Shown: one piece after another, positions 53,245-61,701 of the stretch
How positions within the stretch are numbered: the first letter of the stretch is position 1
How the letters are laid out: every line of letters starts with the position of its first letter
From: JAOABC01 sp041287495
Lineage (GTDB): Bacteria > Aquificota > Aquificia > Aquificales > Hydrogenothermaceae
NCBI GenBank assembly: GCA_041287495.1
Contig: JBEULE010000034.1
Location: 1-64,000, forward strand
DNA length: 64,000 nucleotides
Direction of reading: 5' to 3'
The notes under the pieces: generated by a model
Databases searched by the model: none
Seen by the model: the letters and a program-made list of their open reading frames with translations, nothing else
What the model was told of the DNA's origin: nothing
Program-made: the position numbers and the translations under genes

Positions 53245-55809
53245 ATGGAAGAAAATTTAACACCTATGATAGCTCAGTATAATGCCATAAAAAATCAGTA
53301 TAAAGATTATCTTTTACTATACAGACTTGGTGATTTTTATGAGTTGTTTTATGAGGATGCTATTATAGGTGCAAGGGAGTTAAATATAGTTTTAACGAAG
53401 AAGAGAATATCTAAAGATAAAGATATTCCTATGTGTGGCATTCCTTACCATTCAAGTGAAAGTTATATAGCTAAACTTGTTTCGAAAGGATATAAAGTTG
53501 CAATATGTGAACAACTTGAAGATGCATCTCAAGCAAAGGGAATAGTTAAGAGAGATGTTATAAGAGTGATAACCCCCGGAACATACTTTGATAATGAAAA
53601 ACTTAAAACTGGAGTTGTTTCTATTGTTAAGAAAGGTGAAAGTTTCTCTACCTCTTATATAAACCTATCTACCGGAGAGTTTTACTGTAGTATATTTAGC
53701 CAAGAGAGTTTAATCAGTTTTTTAAATAAATTCCTTCCCAGGGAAGTTATAGTTGAGAAAGGAAAAGATTTTTCTTTTATAAAACAGCATTTTAAAAATA
53801 TATTTTTAACTGAACTTGATAAACAGTTTTTTGAAGACAGTAAAATAGATATCCTTTTAAATCACTTTAGTTTAGCTCATTACAGAGCCTTTGGTATAGA
53901 CCAAAAAGATGAGTTTGCTTTAAAGTCTGCCTCTGTAGTTCTTCACTATGTAAAAATAACCCAAAAAAATTTCTTGCCTTTTATATCTCCTCCAAAGCTA
54001 TACAAGGAAGATATATATATGAGATTAGACCAGAATGCCATAAAACATCTTGAAATTATAAACAGTGAAGGTGGAACATCCCTTTTCTCTCTAATAGATA
54101 GAACGCTTACAGGGATGGGCAGAAGAAAACTAAAATTTTTACTACTTCATCCTTTAAAAGATAAAAAAGATATAGACAAAAGACTCGAAGCTGTAGAGGA
54201 GTTATATAGAAACCATGAAATCAGAAATGAGATAAGAGATATTTTAAAAGATATTTTTGATATTGAAAGATTAGTATCAAAGATAACATCCAATACTCTC
54301 ACACCAAGGGATATGGTATCTCTAAAACATTCTTTAAAAAACGCTTCAAAACTTAAAAATTTCAAGTCTAAAATTAGATCTCAGTTTCTTTTAGAAATAA
54401 TCGAAAATATAAACAATCATGCAGAACTTATAGACTTACTTGAAAGATATCTTGAAGAAAATCCTCCTATTCACTTTAAAGAAGGTGGTCTGATTAAAGA
54501 TGGAGTTGATAATTATCTTGACGAACTAAGAAAGATAAAAGAGAAGGCTCAGGAGTGGATACTTAACTATCAAGAGGAAGAAAGAAAAAGAACTGGAATA
54601 AGTAGCTTAAAAATAGGTTATAACAAAGTTATGGGTTACTATATAGAAGTTACCAAACCAAATCTCAAATTTGTTCCTTCTAATTACCGAAGGAGACAGA
54701 CTTTGTCAAATGCTGAGAGATTTATAACTACGGAACTTCAGGAGTTTGAGGAAAAGGTTTTATCTGCAGATGAAAAGATAAAAAATTTAGAGTATGAGAT
54801 ATTTAGTAAAGTCAGAGAGGAAGTTATAAAACAGTCTCCTTTTATTGAAGAGACGGCAAGGTGGATAGCTTTTTTAGATGCTATCGTTTCTCTTGCTCAG
54901 GTTTCCGTCGAAAAAGGTTGGAAGGAACCAGAGATTACGGAAGGTTACGATATGTATTTAGAGGAAGCTGTCCATCCAGTAGTAGCAAATAACTATCCAG
55001 ATTTTGTCCCAAACTCTGTGAAATTTGATAAAGATAAATTTCTCCATATAATAACTGGACCGAACATGTCAGGAAAAAGTACATTTATAAGACAGGTAGG
55101 ACTTATAGTATTACTTGCCCATGTAGGATGTTTTATCCCAGCCTCTTCCGGTGTAATACCTATAACAGATGCTATCTACACAAGGATAGGGTCAGGAGAT
55201 AATCTATCAAAAGGACTGTCAACTTTTATGGTAGAGATGCTTGAAGTAGCAAACATACTTAACAATGCAACAGAGAGAAGTTTGATAATCCTTGACGAAG
55301 TAGGAAGAGGAACAAGTACCTATGATGGTATCTCTATTGCTTGGTCCTTATGTGAGAAAATAGCAAAAGATATAAAGGCTAAAACTTTATTTTCTACCCA
55401 TTACCATGAGTTAACAGAGATAGAAAAAGATATTAAGGGAGTTGTAAACTACTTTATGGCTGTTGTAGAAGAAGAAGATGGTATAAGATTTTTATATAAG
55501 ATTTTGGAAGGAAAGTCAGATAAAAGTTACGGTATCCATGTAGCAAAGCTTGCAGGTCTACCTCAAGATGTTATAGATAGAGCTAACCAGATACTAATTA
55601 AACTCGAAAGTGATAAAAAGCATGAGAATTATGATTACAATCAGAATATTCTTGAAAAGATGTTACCAAAGGAACATTATTCAGAATCAGATGAAATTAT
55701 CAAAATGTTAGAGGATTTAGATATTGCAAACTTAACACCATTACAGGCTTTAATAATACTTAATGATATTAAAAACAGCTTAAAAATTAAAAAAACTCTT
55801 GACAAATAA
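53245..55809 (+). CDS. mutS: DNA mismatch repair protein MutS
   Basis: An 854-aa MutS. The N terminus MIAQYNAIKNQYKDYLLLYRLGDFYELF carries the Phe-x-Glu mismatch-reading motif (FYELF). The C-terminal ATPase has GPNMSGKSTFIRQ, LDEVGRGTSTYDG and STHYHEL. A hup promoter overlaps its last codons. Confidence 0.95.
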   Translation: MEENLTPMIAQYNAIKNQYKDYLLLYRLGDFYELFYEDAIIGARELNIVLTKKRISKDKDIPMCGIPYHSSESYIAKLVSKGYKVAICEQLEDASQAKGIVKRDVIRVITPGTYFDNEKLKTGVVSIVKKGESFSTSYINLSTGEFYCSIFSQESLISFLNKFLPREVIVEKGKDFSFIKQHFKNIFLTELDKQFFEDSKIDILLNHFSLAHYRAFGIDQKDEFALKSASVVLHYVKITQKNFLPFISPPKLYKEDIYMRLDQNAIKHLEIINSEGGTSLFSLIDRTLTGMGRRKLKFLLLHPLKDKKDIDKRLEAVEELYRNHEIRNEIRDILKDIFDIERLVSKITSNTLTPRDMVSLKHSLKNASKLKNFKSKIRSQFLLEIIENINNHAELIDLLERYLEENPPIHFKEGGLIKDGVDNYLDELRKIKEKAQEWILNYQEEERKRTGISSLKIGYNKVMGYYIEVTKPNLKFVPSNYRRRQTLSNAERFITTELQEFEEKVLSADEKIKNLEYEIFSKVREEVIKQSPFIEETARWIAFLDAIVSLAQVSVEKGWKEPEITEGYDMYLEEAVHPVVANNYPDFVPNSVKFDKDKFLHIITGPNMSGKSTFIRQVGLIVLLAHVGCFIPASSGVIPITDAIYTRIGSGDNLSKGLSTFMVEMLEVANILNNATERSLIILDEVGRGTSTYDGISIAWSLCEKIAKDIKAKTLFSTHYHELTEIEKDIKGVVNYFMAVVEEEDGIRFLYKILEGKSDKSYGIHVAKLAGLPQDVIDRANQILIKLESDKKHENYDYNQNILEKMLPKEHYSESDEIIKMLEDLDIANLTPLQALIILNDIKNSLKIKKTLDK

Positions 55810-55828
55810 TGATACAATAGTGTAAATT
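55799..55828 (+). promoter_or_regulatory. promoter of hup
   Basis: TTGACA at 55799-55804 overlaps the end of mutS, followed by an 18-base spacer and TAAATT at 55823-55828. A TG dinucleotide lies just upstream of the -10. Good -35, moderate -10. Confidence 0.55.
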
Positions 55829-55862
55829 TAGATTTACTAATTTATTTAAGGAGGGACAGACT

Positions 55863-56135
55863 ATGACTAAGTCTGAGCTTGTTTCAAAGACTGCCGAGAA
55901 GGCAGGAATCACTAAAGCAGCAGCAGAGAGAGCAGTTAACGCTGCTATCGAAGCTGTTGTTGAAGCTCTCTCAAAAGGTGAGAGAGTTGCTATTCCAGGA
56001 CTTGGAGTTTTCAACGTAAGACAGAGAAAAGCGAGAAAAGGTAGAAATCCAAGGACTGGTAAAGAAATCACTATCCCAGCAAGAAAGGTTATATCATTCT
56101 CTGCTGCAAAATCTCTAAAAGAGAAGGTGAAGTAA
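55863..56135 (+). CDS. hup: HU-family DNA-binding protein
   Basis: A 90-aa histone-like protein. TKSELVSKTAEKAGITKAAA is the dimerising N terminus, and RKARKGRNPRTGKEITIPA with AAKSLKEKVK are the DNA-binding arm and the last helix. A GGAGG ribosome site precedes the ATG. It has its own promoter and terminator, so it is probably monocistronic and highly expressed. Confidence 0.96.
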   Translation: MTKSELVSKTAEKAGITKAAAERAVNAAIEAVVEALSKGERVAIPGLGVFNVRQRKARKGRNPRTGKEITIPARKVISFSAAKSLKEKVK

Positions 56136-56142
56136 TCTTTAT

Positions 56143-56172
56143 AAAGGGGGACATTCTACCCCCCTTTTTTTT
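56143..56172 (+). terminator. rho-independent terminator of hup
   Basis: AAAGGGGG and CCCCCTTT form an eight-base stem around an ACATTCTAC loop, followed by eight T. It ends 20 bases before the rsuA start, so rsuA must use a promoter within or after it. Confidence 0.9.
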
Positions 56173-56192
56173 ATACCGAGAAGGAGACAAAA

Positions 56193-56921
56193 ATTAGGTT
56201 AGATAGATTCCTTTCTAATCAGGGATTTGGAAGTAGAGCTCAAGTTCATCAACTTATAAAGCAAGGTTTTGTAAAAGTTAATAATGAAACCATAAAAGAC
56301 CCTTCTTTTAAAATAAACCCTTTAAAAGATAAGGTTTCTCTTGATGAAGAAGAGATACACTTTCAGGAAAATTATTACTTTATGTTAAATAAACCAGCTG
56401 GATATATAACGGCCACATTTGATGAGAATGAACCTACTGTTTTAGATTTTTTTATGGATTTTCCATTAGTAAAAAAACTTTTCCCTATAGGTAGATTAGA
56501 TAGAGATACAGAGGGGCTTCTTATAATAACAACTGATGGTCAGTTGGCTCACCGTTTAGCCCATCCTAAATGGAATATTGAGAAGGAGTATTTTGCTATT
56601 GTAGAATGTGATGTATCTAATATAGATTTTTCTCAATTTGAGAAGAGAGGATTATTCTTAAAGAAAGACAAATACACTACAAAACCTTTTAAAGTAAATG
56701 TCTTTAAAACCTCTCCAGAAAAATCTGAAATTTTCATTACAGTATCAGAAGGAAAGTATCATATTGTAAAGAAGATAATGGAAGAACTTAAACATCCGGT
56801 TTTATACCTAAAGAGAGTTCGGATAGGTACTTTAAGATTAGATGAAACATTAGAATCCGGTGAATATAGGGAATTGACAGAAGAAGAGACAAGGAGTTTA
56901 AAAAATTTGGTTAAGCTGTGA
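56193..56921 (+). CDS. rsuA: 16S rRNA pseudouridine synthase (RsuA-like) with apparent ATT start
   Basis: A 242-aa protein. Its S4 RNA-binding domain (RLDRFLSNQGFGSRAQVHQL, residues 3-22) only fits if translation starts at ATT 56193, since no ATG, GTG or TTG lies upstream in frame. AAGGAG at 56181-56186 is well placed six bases before that ATT. Starting at the later ATG 56382 would delete the S4 domain. The catalytic domain has MLNKPAGYITATFDENEP and GRLDRDTEGLLIITTDG with the catalytic Asp. The start rarely occurs (infC, pcnB in Escherichia coli). It overlaps the MFS gene by 4 bases. Confidence 0.75.
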   Translation: MRLDRFLSNQGFGSRAQVHQLIKQGFVKVNNETIKDPSFKINPLKDKVSLDEEEIHFQENYYFMLNKPAGYITATFDENEPTVLDFFMDFPLVKKLFPIGRLDRDTEGLLIITTDGQLAHRLAHPKWNIEKEYFAIVECDVSNIDFSQFEKRGLFLKKDKYTTKPFKVNVFKTSPEKSEIFITVSEGKYHIVKKIMEELKHPVLYLKRVRIGTLRLDETLESGEYRELTEEETRSLKNLVKL

Positions 56922-58033
56922 AGAAAACTTTATCATTTTCTCTATTTGATACTGGAGAAACGATACTTGGAGCTTTGATCTTTTCAACATTTTTCCCACT
57001 TTATATAACAAAATATATTGATCCTAAAATATACAGTTATACATACAGTTTTGCATTTTTAGTATCTTTTCTATTTGCACTACAGTTTGGTAAAATAGCA
57101 GATAGATACGCTTTAAGAAAGCATTTTTTTATAACTTTTGTCTTGATAACAACTATACTCTGTTTTTCTCTGTTTTTTACTGTTAATTTTCCTATTTTAT
57201 CATTATTTATATTTGTTCTTATGGCAGTATCCCATCAACAGAGTTTTGTTTTCTATAACTCATTACTTCTTGATTTTCAAAATAAAGGATTAACTTCAGG
57301 ATTAGGTGTAAGTTTTGGCTATGTAGGTTCCGCTGTTGCTCTTGTATTTCTAGCTGATAAGCTTTCTATTCCATGGGTTTATGTTGTAGTAGCTTTTTTA
57401 TTTTTAATTTTATCTCTACCATCTATGATTTTTTTAGAAAATCCAAAGATTTCAACATCTGTTTCTCTAAAAGAGATCTTTAAAGATAAAAAATTTCTTT
57501 TAACAATACTATCTATACTATCTCTCACAGAAGTTGCAAATACTCTCATTGCAATTATGGGAATATATTTAAAGAGAGTTTTTGGATTTGAGGATATTTT
57601 CATCTATAAAGTTATAGGATTGTCTGCTACAGCTGGAATATTAGGTGGAGTATTTTGGGGATTTTTATTAGACAGATTTTCTGCTACCAAAACTTTTCCA
57701 ATAGGATTTTTTCTGTGGAGCATAGTTTTACTTTCTTTACCTTTTATTAATTCTAAAACAGTCCTTCTATTTGGATTTTTTGCTGGATTTTCTCTATCCC
57801 ATCTTTGGACTGTTTCGAGAGTTTACATAATATCTGAATTTCCAACTGAGGAAATATCTACCAGAATGTCATTTTTATCTCTTACAGAGAGAATAGCAGC
57901 TACTACCGGCTTATTTATCTGGGGAAGTTTACTGTATTTTACTAAAGATAACTACATAGTTTCAGCAGTTTCTATGTCTATTTTTCCGGTAATTGGATTT
58001 TTTATATATCTTCTTTCAAAGAAGGTTACTTAA
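56918..58033 (+). CDS. MFS transporter, UMF1/Atg22-like
   Basis: A 371-aa protein with about eleven or twelve hydrophobic segments. The first, LSFSLFDTGETILGALIFSTFFPLYI, resembles the start of UMF1/Atg22-type MFS transporters, and KIADRYALRKHF and GFLLDRFSATKTF are MFS loop signatures. The start is GTG, overlapping the rsuA stop (GTGA, 56918-56921). The substrate is unknown. It ends 8 bases inside the convergent lipoprotein gene. Confidence 0.75.
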   Translation: MKKTLSFSLFDTGETILGALIFSTFFPLYITKYIDPKIYSYTYSFAFLVSFLFALQFGKIADRYALRKHFFITFVLITTILCFSLFFTVNFPILSLFIFVLMAVSHQQSFVFYNSLLLDFQNKGLTSGLGVSFGYVGSAVALVFLADKLSIPWVYVVVAFLFLILSLPSMIFLENPKISTSVSLKEIFKDKKFLLTILSILSLTEVANTLIAIMGIYLKRVFGFEDIFIYKVIGLSATAGILGGVFWGFLLDRFSATKTFPIGFFLWSIVLLSLPFINSKTVLLFGFFAGFSLSHLWTVSRVYIISEFPTEEISTRMSFLSLTERIAATTGLFIWGSLLYFTKDNYIVSAVSMSIFPVIGFFIYLLSKKVT

Positions 58034-58406
58034 CATATATATCTCCCTTTGTTGGAAAGAAGCTCGAACAGTATGGACAGGTAAATATATGATGTCCAGG
58101 GAATATCATCTTTACTTTTACTTCTTTTGTTTCTCCTTTTCCTATATTTTCTACCATAACATCATATGGGGGCATAATATAGAAACAGTGTCCATAATAT
58201 TTTTGACTTTTATCTTCTCCTATTCCTTCATCAACAGATGTTATTCTAAATAAAACAACTTTTCCCTTTGGAACTTCTATAACATTTGGTCTGTATCCAT
58301 TTTTAGATACCTGTATATCAATAATTATATCCGGTTTTTCTTCTGTTTTTGTGCAAGAAAGGATAAAAATCACGAACAAGCTAACAATCAAGCTTAATCT
58401 TCTCAT
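58026..58406 (-). CDS. cupredoxin-like lipoprotein
   Basis: A 126-aa protein. FILSCTK near residue 18 is a lipobox. The mature domain has a beta-rich cupredoxin-like pattern (VIEVPKGKVVLFRITSVDEG) and the end FTCPYC, with YGHCFYI earlier, giving candidate His and Cys copper ligands. It resembles COX2- or EfeO-like cupredoxin domains, but the Cys-x2-Cys spacing is not the CuA spacing. Its start overlaps the coaE end by 26 bases. Confidence 0.6.
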   Translation of the reverse strand: MRRLSLIVSLFVIFILSCTKTEEKPDIIIDIQVSKNGYRPNVIEVPKGKVVLFRITSVDEGIGEDKSQKYYGHCFYIMPPYDVMVENIGKGETKEVKVKMIFPGHHIFTCPYCSSFFPTKGDIYVK

Positions 58407-58977
58407 AAAGAGCTATCACCTCTTTTTCTAAATCTTCTAAGCTTTTAGTGTTGTATATAACATAATCTGCATACTTCAGTTTTTCCTCTATATCCATCTG
58501 TGCGTTTATTCTACTTAAAGCTTCCTCTTGCGTGTATCCTTTTTTTATTAATCTCTCTAACTGTAAGTCTTTAGAAGCGTAAACTAAAATAATTTTATCA
58601 TATTTTTTATATGACCCTGTTTCTATCATAAGTGGTACTGACACTATAACTATAGCATTTTGGTCTTTCTGACCTATATCCTCTACCCATTTCTCTATAA
58701 ATTTGTTAACTTCCGGATGTATTAGATTTTCAAGGAGTTTCCTTTTTGAGCTATCTTTAAATACTATATGAGCTAACTTTTTTCTATCTATTTCTCCATA
58801 TTCGTCAAAAACCTCTTCTGAAAATAGATTCTTTATCTTCCTTTTTATACTTTCATCTTTATAGAGATTGTGAACTACCTTATCTGCATCAATAACATAG
58901 CATCCTAATTTTTTAAATATCTCCTCAACGGTACTTTTTCCAGTAGCTATTCCCCCTGTAAGTCCTATAACTTTCAT
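58381..58977 (-). CDS. coaE: dephospho-CoA kinase (CoaE)
   Basis: A 198-aa P-loop kinase that finishes CoA synthesis. GLTGGIATGKSTVEEIF (residues 5-21) is the Walker A; DADKVVHNLY and HPEVNKFIEKWV are the family motifs, and SRINAQMDIEEKLKYADYVI is the lid region. It overlaps mscS by 4 bases and the lipoprotein gene by 26. Confidence 0.93.
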   Translation of the reverse strand: MKVIGLTGGIATGKSTVEEIFKKLGCYVIDADKVVHNLYKDESIKRKIKNLFSEEVFDEYGEIDRKKLAHIVFKDSSKRKLLENLIHPEVNKFIEKWVEDIGQKDQNAIVIVSVPLMIETGSYKKYDKIILVYASKDLQLERLIKKGYTQEEALSRINAQMDIEEKLKYADYVIYNTKSLEDLEKEVIALYEKIKLDC

Positions 58978-60014
58978 TTCGCCATCTCTTTTATGTATAT
59001 ATCCATTTTGTTGTATGGCATCTCTATTTTTTCTCCCCTCAACCTTTTTAGTATTCTCTTCCTTAATTCACTTTCAACATAAAAACTTGCATCGTAATCT
59101 TTTGCAAAAAGATATAGGGTAAAATTAAGTGAGCTACTTCCGAAACCTGGTATAAATCTTAAAACTACCGGTTGGTCTTTTGCAACTTTTTCTCCATCTT
59201 CTTCTATAAATTTATTTACTTCTTCCATAACTACTTTTTCAAACTTATCAATGTCTGTTTCATAGGATACATTTATCTGTATAGCTACCCTGTAAGTTTC
59301 TACAGGTTTTGCTCTGTTTACAATGATACTTTGGGCTAACTTTTCATTAGGGACTATAATAAGGTCATTTGAGAGAGTTTTAATGGTCGTTGTTCTCCAG
59401 TTTATATCCATAACATATCCTTTTTTGTTGTCATCAAGCTCTATGAAATCTCCTACATCAATTCTCTTCTCCATAAGAATGTATACACCTGAGAATATAT
59501 TTGAAAGTGTATCCTTTAAAGCAAGACCAACTGCAAGTCCACCTATACCCAGAGTTGTTATTAAAGGTGTAATAGATACACCTAAATGGGATAGTAATAC
59601 TAGAAAACCTGTTATGTATATCAAAACTTCAACTATTATAAATGTTAAGCTTGAACCAGCTGTTGGTAAATTTTTATCTTCTATAAATTTTTTGAGAGTT
59701 GCTTTCGTTATGTTAGCAATAAATATAGTTATAGAAAGAATCAGCATAAAGTTTATTGTTTTAACTATAAAGGACTTATGGTTTTCAAGGGTGTGGGAAA
59801 ACTCTAAGGTTATGTGTAGAGATAGTATAAATATCCAAAATATAGATGGTAGTCTTATCTGTTTTAAAATTATATCTTCCAATTCATTTTTAGTTTTTCT
59901 TGTTATAAAGGATATAAACTTAAATGTTAAAAGTCTCAAGATATAAAGTATAAAAAACGACAAAATAAATATTAGAAAAGTCTTTAAATGGTAGTAATTT
60001 AAATACTCAACCAT
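58974..60014 (-). CDS. mscS: small-conductance mechanosensitive channel (MscS family)
   Basis: A 346-aa membrane protein with several N-terminal helices, a TM3-type helix in LGIGGLAVGLALKDTLSNIFSGVYI (about 155-180), the DVGDFIEL beta domain and a cytoplasmic alpha/beta end. It releases solutes on osmotic downshock. The ATG at 60014 has only a weak ribosome site, so translation may be low or start elsewhere. A 308-base gap lies upstream. Confidence 0.92.
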   Translation of the reverse strand: MVEYLNYYHLKTFLIFILSFFILYILRLLTFKFISFITRKTKNELEDIILKQIRLPSIFWIFILSLHITLEFSHTLENHKSFIVKTINFMLILSITIFIANITKATLKKFIEDKNLPTAGSSLTFIIVEVLIYITGFLVLLSHLGVSITPLITTLGIGGLAVGLALKDTLSNIFSGVYILMEKRIDVGDFIELDDNKKGYVMDINWRTTTIKTLSNDLIIVPNEKLAQSIIVNRAKPVETYRVAIQINVSYETDIDKFEKVVMEEVNKFIEEDGEKVAKDQPVVLRFIPGFGSSSLNFTLYLFAKDYDASFYVESELRKRILKRLRGEKIEMPYNKMDIYIKEMAK

Positions 60015-60322
60015 AGAATACTTACCGTCATCGTCAACCTACTAGACAGAGTTTAGCGGGCTTAAGGCGTGAGATTTTTCTCACCTGACCCTGTAATAGT
60101 TTAATAGTAAAACCTACTACCTTACCCAACTTACTATTCTGCAGATTACTTAAGTTTCTGCAGAATTCGTATTTATTTTTTATATGAGTTTCAATACATT
60201 TTGCTATCATTAAGCTTTGCAAGCTTTGTAATGTTATATATACGTATATGTATGTATATATGATATAGTATTAAATGATAAAAAGTCAATGGTGATAACC
60301 TCTGAAATTTTTTAATACTAAT
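60015..60322. other. structured 308-bp gap between mscS and tRNA-Arg
   Basis: No convincing gene fills this gap. It holds GTGAGA/TCTCAC hairpin arms at 60069-60084, a ten-base inverted repeat ATTCTGCAGA/TCTGCAGAAT at 60136-60166, a short AAGCTT repeat and a TA-rich stretch near 60235-60270. A 62-codon minus-strand frame (60034-60222, TTG start) runs through both hairpins but has no known family. It lies just downstream of a tRNA 3' end, a common integration site. It could be a small RNA, a decayed mobile-element end or a promoter region for mscS. Confidence 0.4.
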
Positions 60323-60395
60323 GTCCCCGGGCGGATTCGAACCGCCGACCTCCAGATTAGGAATCTAGTGCTCTATCCTACTGAGCTACGGGGAC
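60323..60395 (-). tRNA. tRNA-Arg (anticodon CCU)
   Basis: A 73-base tRNA on the minus strand. Its seven-base acceptor arm (GTCCCCG / CGGGGAC), D arm, five-base anticodon arm, seven-base loop TTCCTAA with anticodon CCT and T arm (GGCGG TTCGAAT CCGCC) all fold well. CCU reads AGG. The 3' CCA is not encoded. It starts 3 bases after the M16 peptidase stop, so it may be transcribed with that gene. Confidence 0.96.
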
Positions 60396-60398
60396 TTT

Positions 60399-61697
60399 TT
60401 AGTTTTCTGGAAGAAGTATAACTTCTGTGTAGTTATCTTCTCTGAAGTGGTTTTTAAGAAAGTCTTCCACTTCTTCTTTTTTTACAGATTTAACCATATC
60501 TATAAATTTTAATTCATAATCTAAATTTCCAACAACTGATAGTGCATAACCTATTCTCTCTGCTTCTTCACTTACCTCTTCTCTTTCAAATATCTCTCTG
60601 TTTATAATTCTCTTTTTGGACTCCTCAAATAGATTTTCAGGAATACCTTCCTTCCTAAATTTATTGAGTATATCAAAAACTTTTTCTTTTGCAATCTCTC
60701 TTTTATTTATATCAGTTGTTATGTATATTAAAAACTGTCCTGTCCCAATATGTGGTATATAGCCTCCAGTAATACCTTGAACTATTCCAGTTTCTTTTAA
60801 CTGCTGATACATTATTGAACTTTTTCCGCCAAACAGGATATCTTCAAGAACCATAAGAGCTATAGCTTTTTTATCTCTTATTGATGGAGCTTGCCAACCT
60901 ACAACAGAGTAGGCTCTTGTAACTTGGGGTTTCTTTAATGTCTTAGATATCACTTCTCTCTGGGGGTCTTCAAGAGGAACTGGTGGAGGATGATAATCTT
61001 GACCTTTTACTGTCCCAAAAGTTTCTTCTACTGCTTTCTCTACCTCTTTTTTATTTACATTTCCAACTATAACTATTGTTGCAACTGAAGGTGTATAATG
61101 ACTAAAGAAGTAATTTCTAACAAGTTCTCCAGTGAAGTTCTGTATTGTATCTTTAAAACCTATTATAGGATATTTATAATTTGATTTCTTATAAGCAAGC
61201 TCATTATACGTATCCCAGAGTAGACTTTTTGGATCATCTAAATGTCTGTTTAACTCCTCCAAAACTATAGGTTTTTCTTTCTCTACCATCTTATCTGAAA
61301 GTGTAGGAGCTGTTGTCATATAGTATAGATATTTTAATGCATCCTGCCAAAAAACACTTGCTATCTCTATGTAATAGAATGTGTAATCAAAACTTGTTGC
61401 TGCATTTATCATTCCACCTTTTTTCTCAACTTCAAACTCTATCTCTCCTGGAGCTGTATACTTTGTGCCGTTAAACAACATATGTTCTAAAAAGTGAGAG
61501 ATACCTCTTTCGTTATCCTTTTCATATATAGACCCTATACTAAACCAAACTTGGACTGATACAGTTTGAGTATCATCTCTCTCTTTTACTACTAATGTAT
61601 ATCCATTTTTTAGTTTTTTGACATACAACTCCTCTGCCTGTGCAATGTTAGCAATCATTACTACGCTCCATAAAATGTATAAAAGTTTTTTAACCAT
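60399..61697 (-). CDS. M16-family zinc peptidase, exported
   Basis: A 432-aa protein with a signal peptide (YILWSVVMIANIAQA). ERGISHFLEHMLFNGT contains the inverted HxxEH zinc motif, and the ENERGISH context and VEKEKPIVLEELNRHLDDP downstream supply the second acidic ligand. It resembles PqqL/YmxG-type processing peptidases in the periplasm. The gene ends 3 bases before tRNA-Arg. Confidence 0.9.
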   Translation of the reverse strand: MVKKLLYILWSVVMIANIAQAEELYVKKLKNGYTLVVKERDDTQTVSVQVWFSIGSIYEKDNERGISHFLEHMLFNGTKYTAPGEIEFEVEKKGGMINAATSFDYTFYYIEIASVFWQDALKYLYYMTTAPTLSDKMVEKEKPIVLEELNRHLDDPKSLLWDTYNELAYKKSNYKYPIIGFKDTIQNFTGELVRNYFFSHYTPSVATIVIVGNVNKKEVEKAVEETFGTVKGQDYHPPPVPLEDPQREVISKTLKKPQVTRAYSVVGWQAPSIRDKKAIALMVLEDILFGGKSSIMYQQLKETGIVQGITGGYIPHIGTGQFLIYITTDINKREIAKEKVFDILNKFRKEGIPENLFEESKKRIINREIFEREEVSEEAERIGYALSVVGNLDYELKFIDMVKSVKKEEVEDFLKNHFREDNYTEVILLPEN

Positions 61698-61701
61698 ATC
61701 T

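Noticed and set aside
60034..60222. 62-codon minus-strand frame in the gap beside tRNA-Arg
   Set aside because: TTG start without a good ribosome site, runs through two hairpins, no recognisable family. I describe it only as part of the gap.
60015..60322. RNase P RNA, tmRNA or SRP RNA in the gap
   Set aside because: I could not find the conserved core sequences of any of these by eye; a covariance search would be needed.
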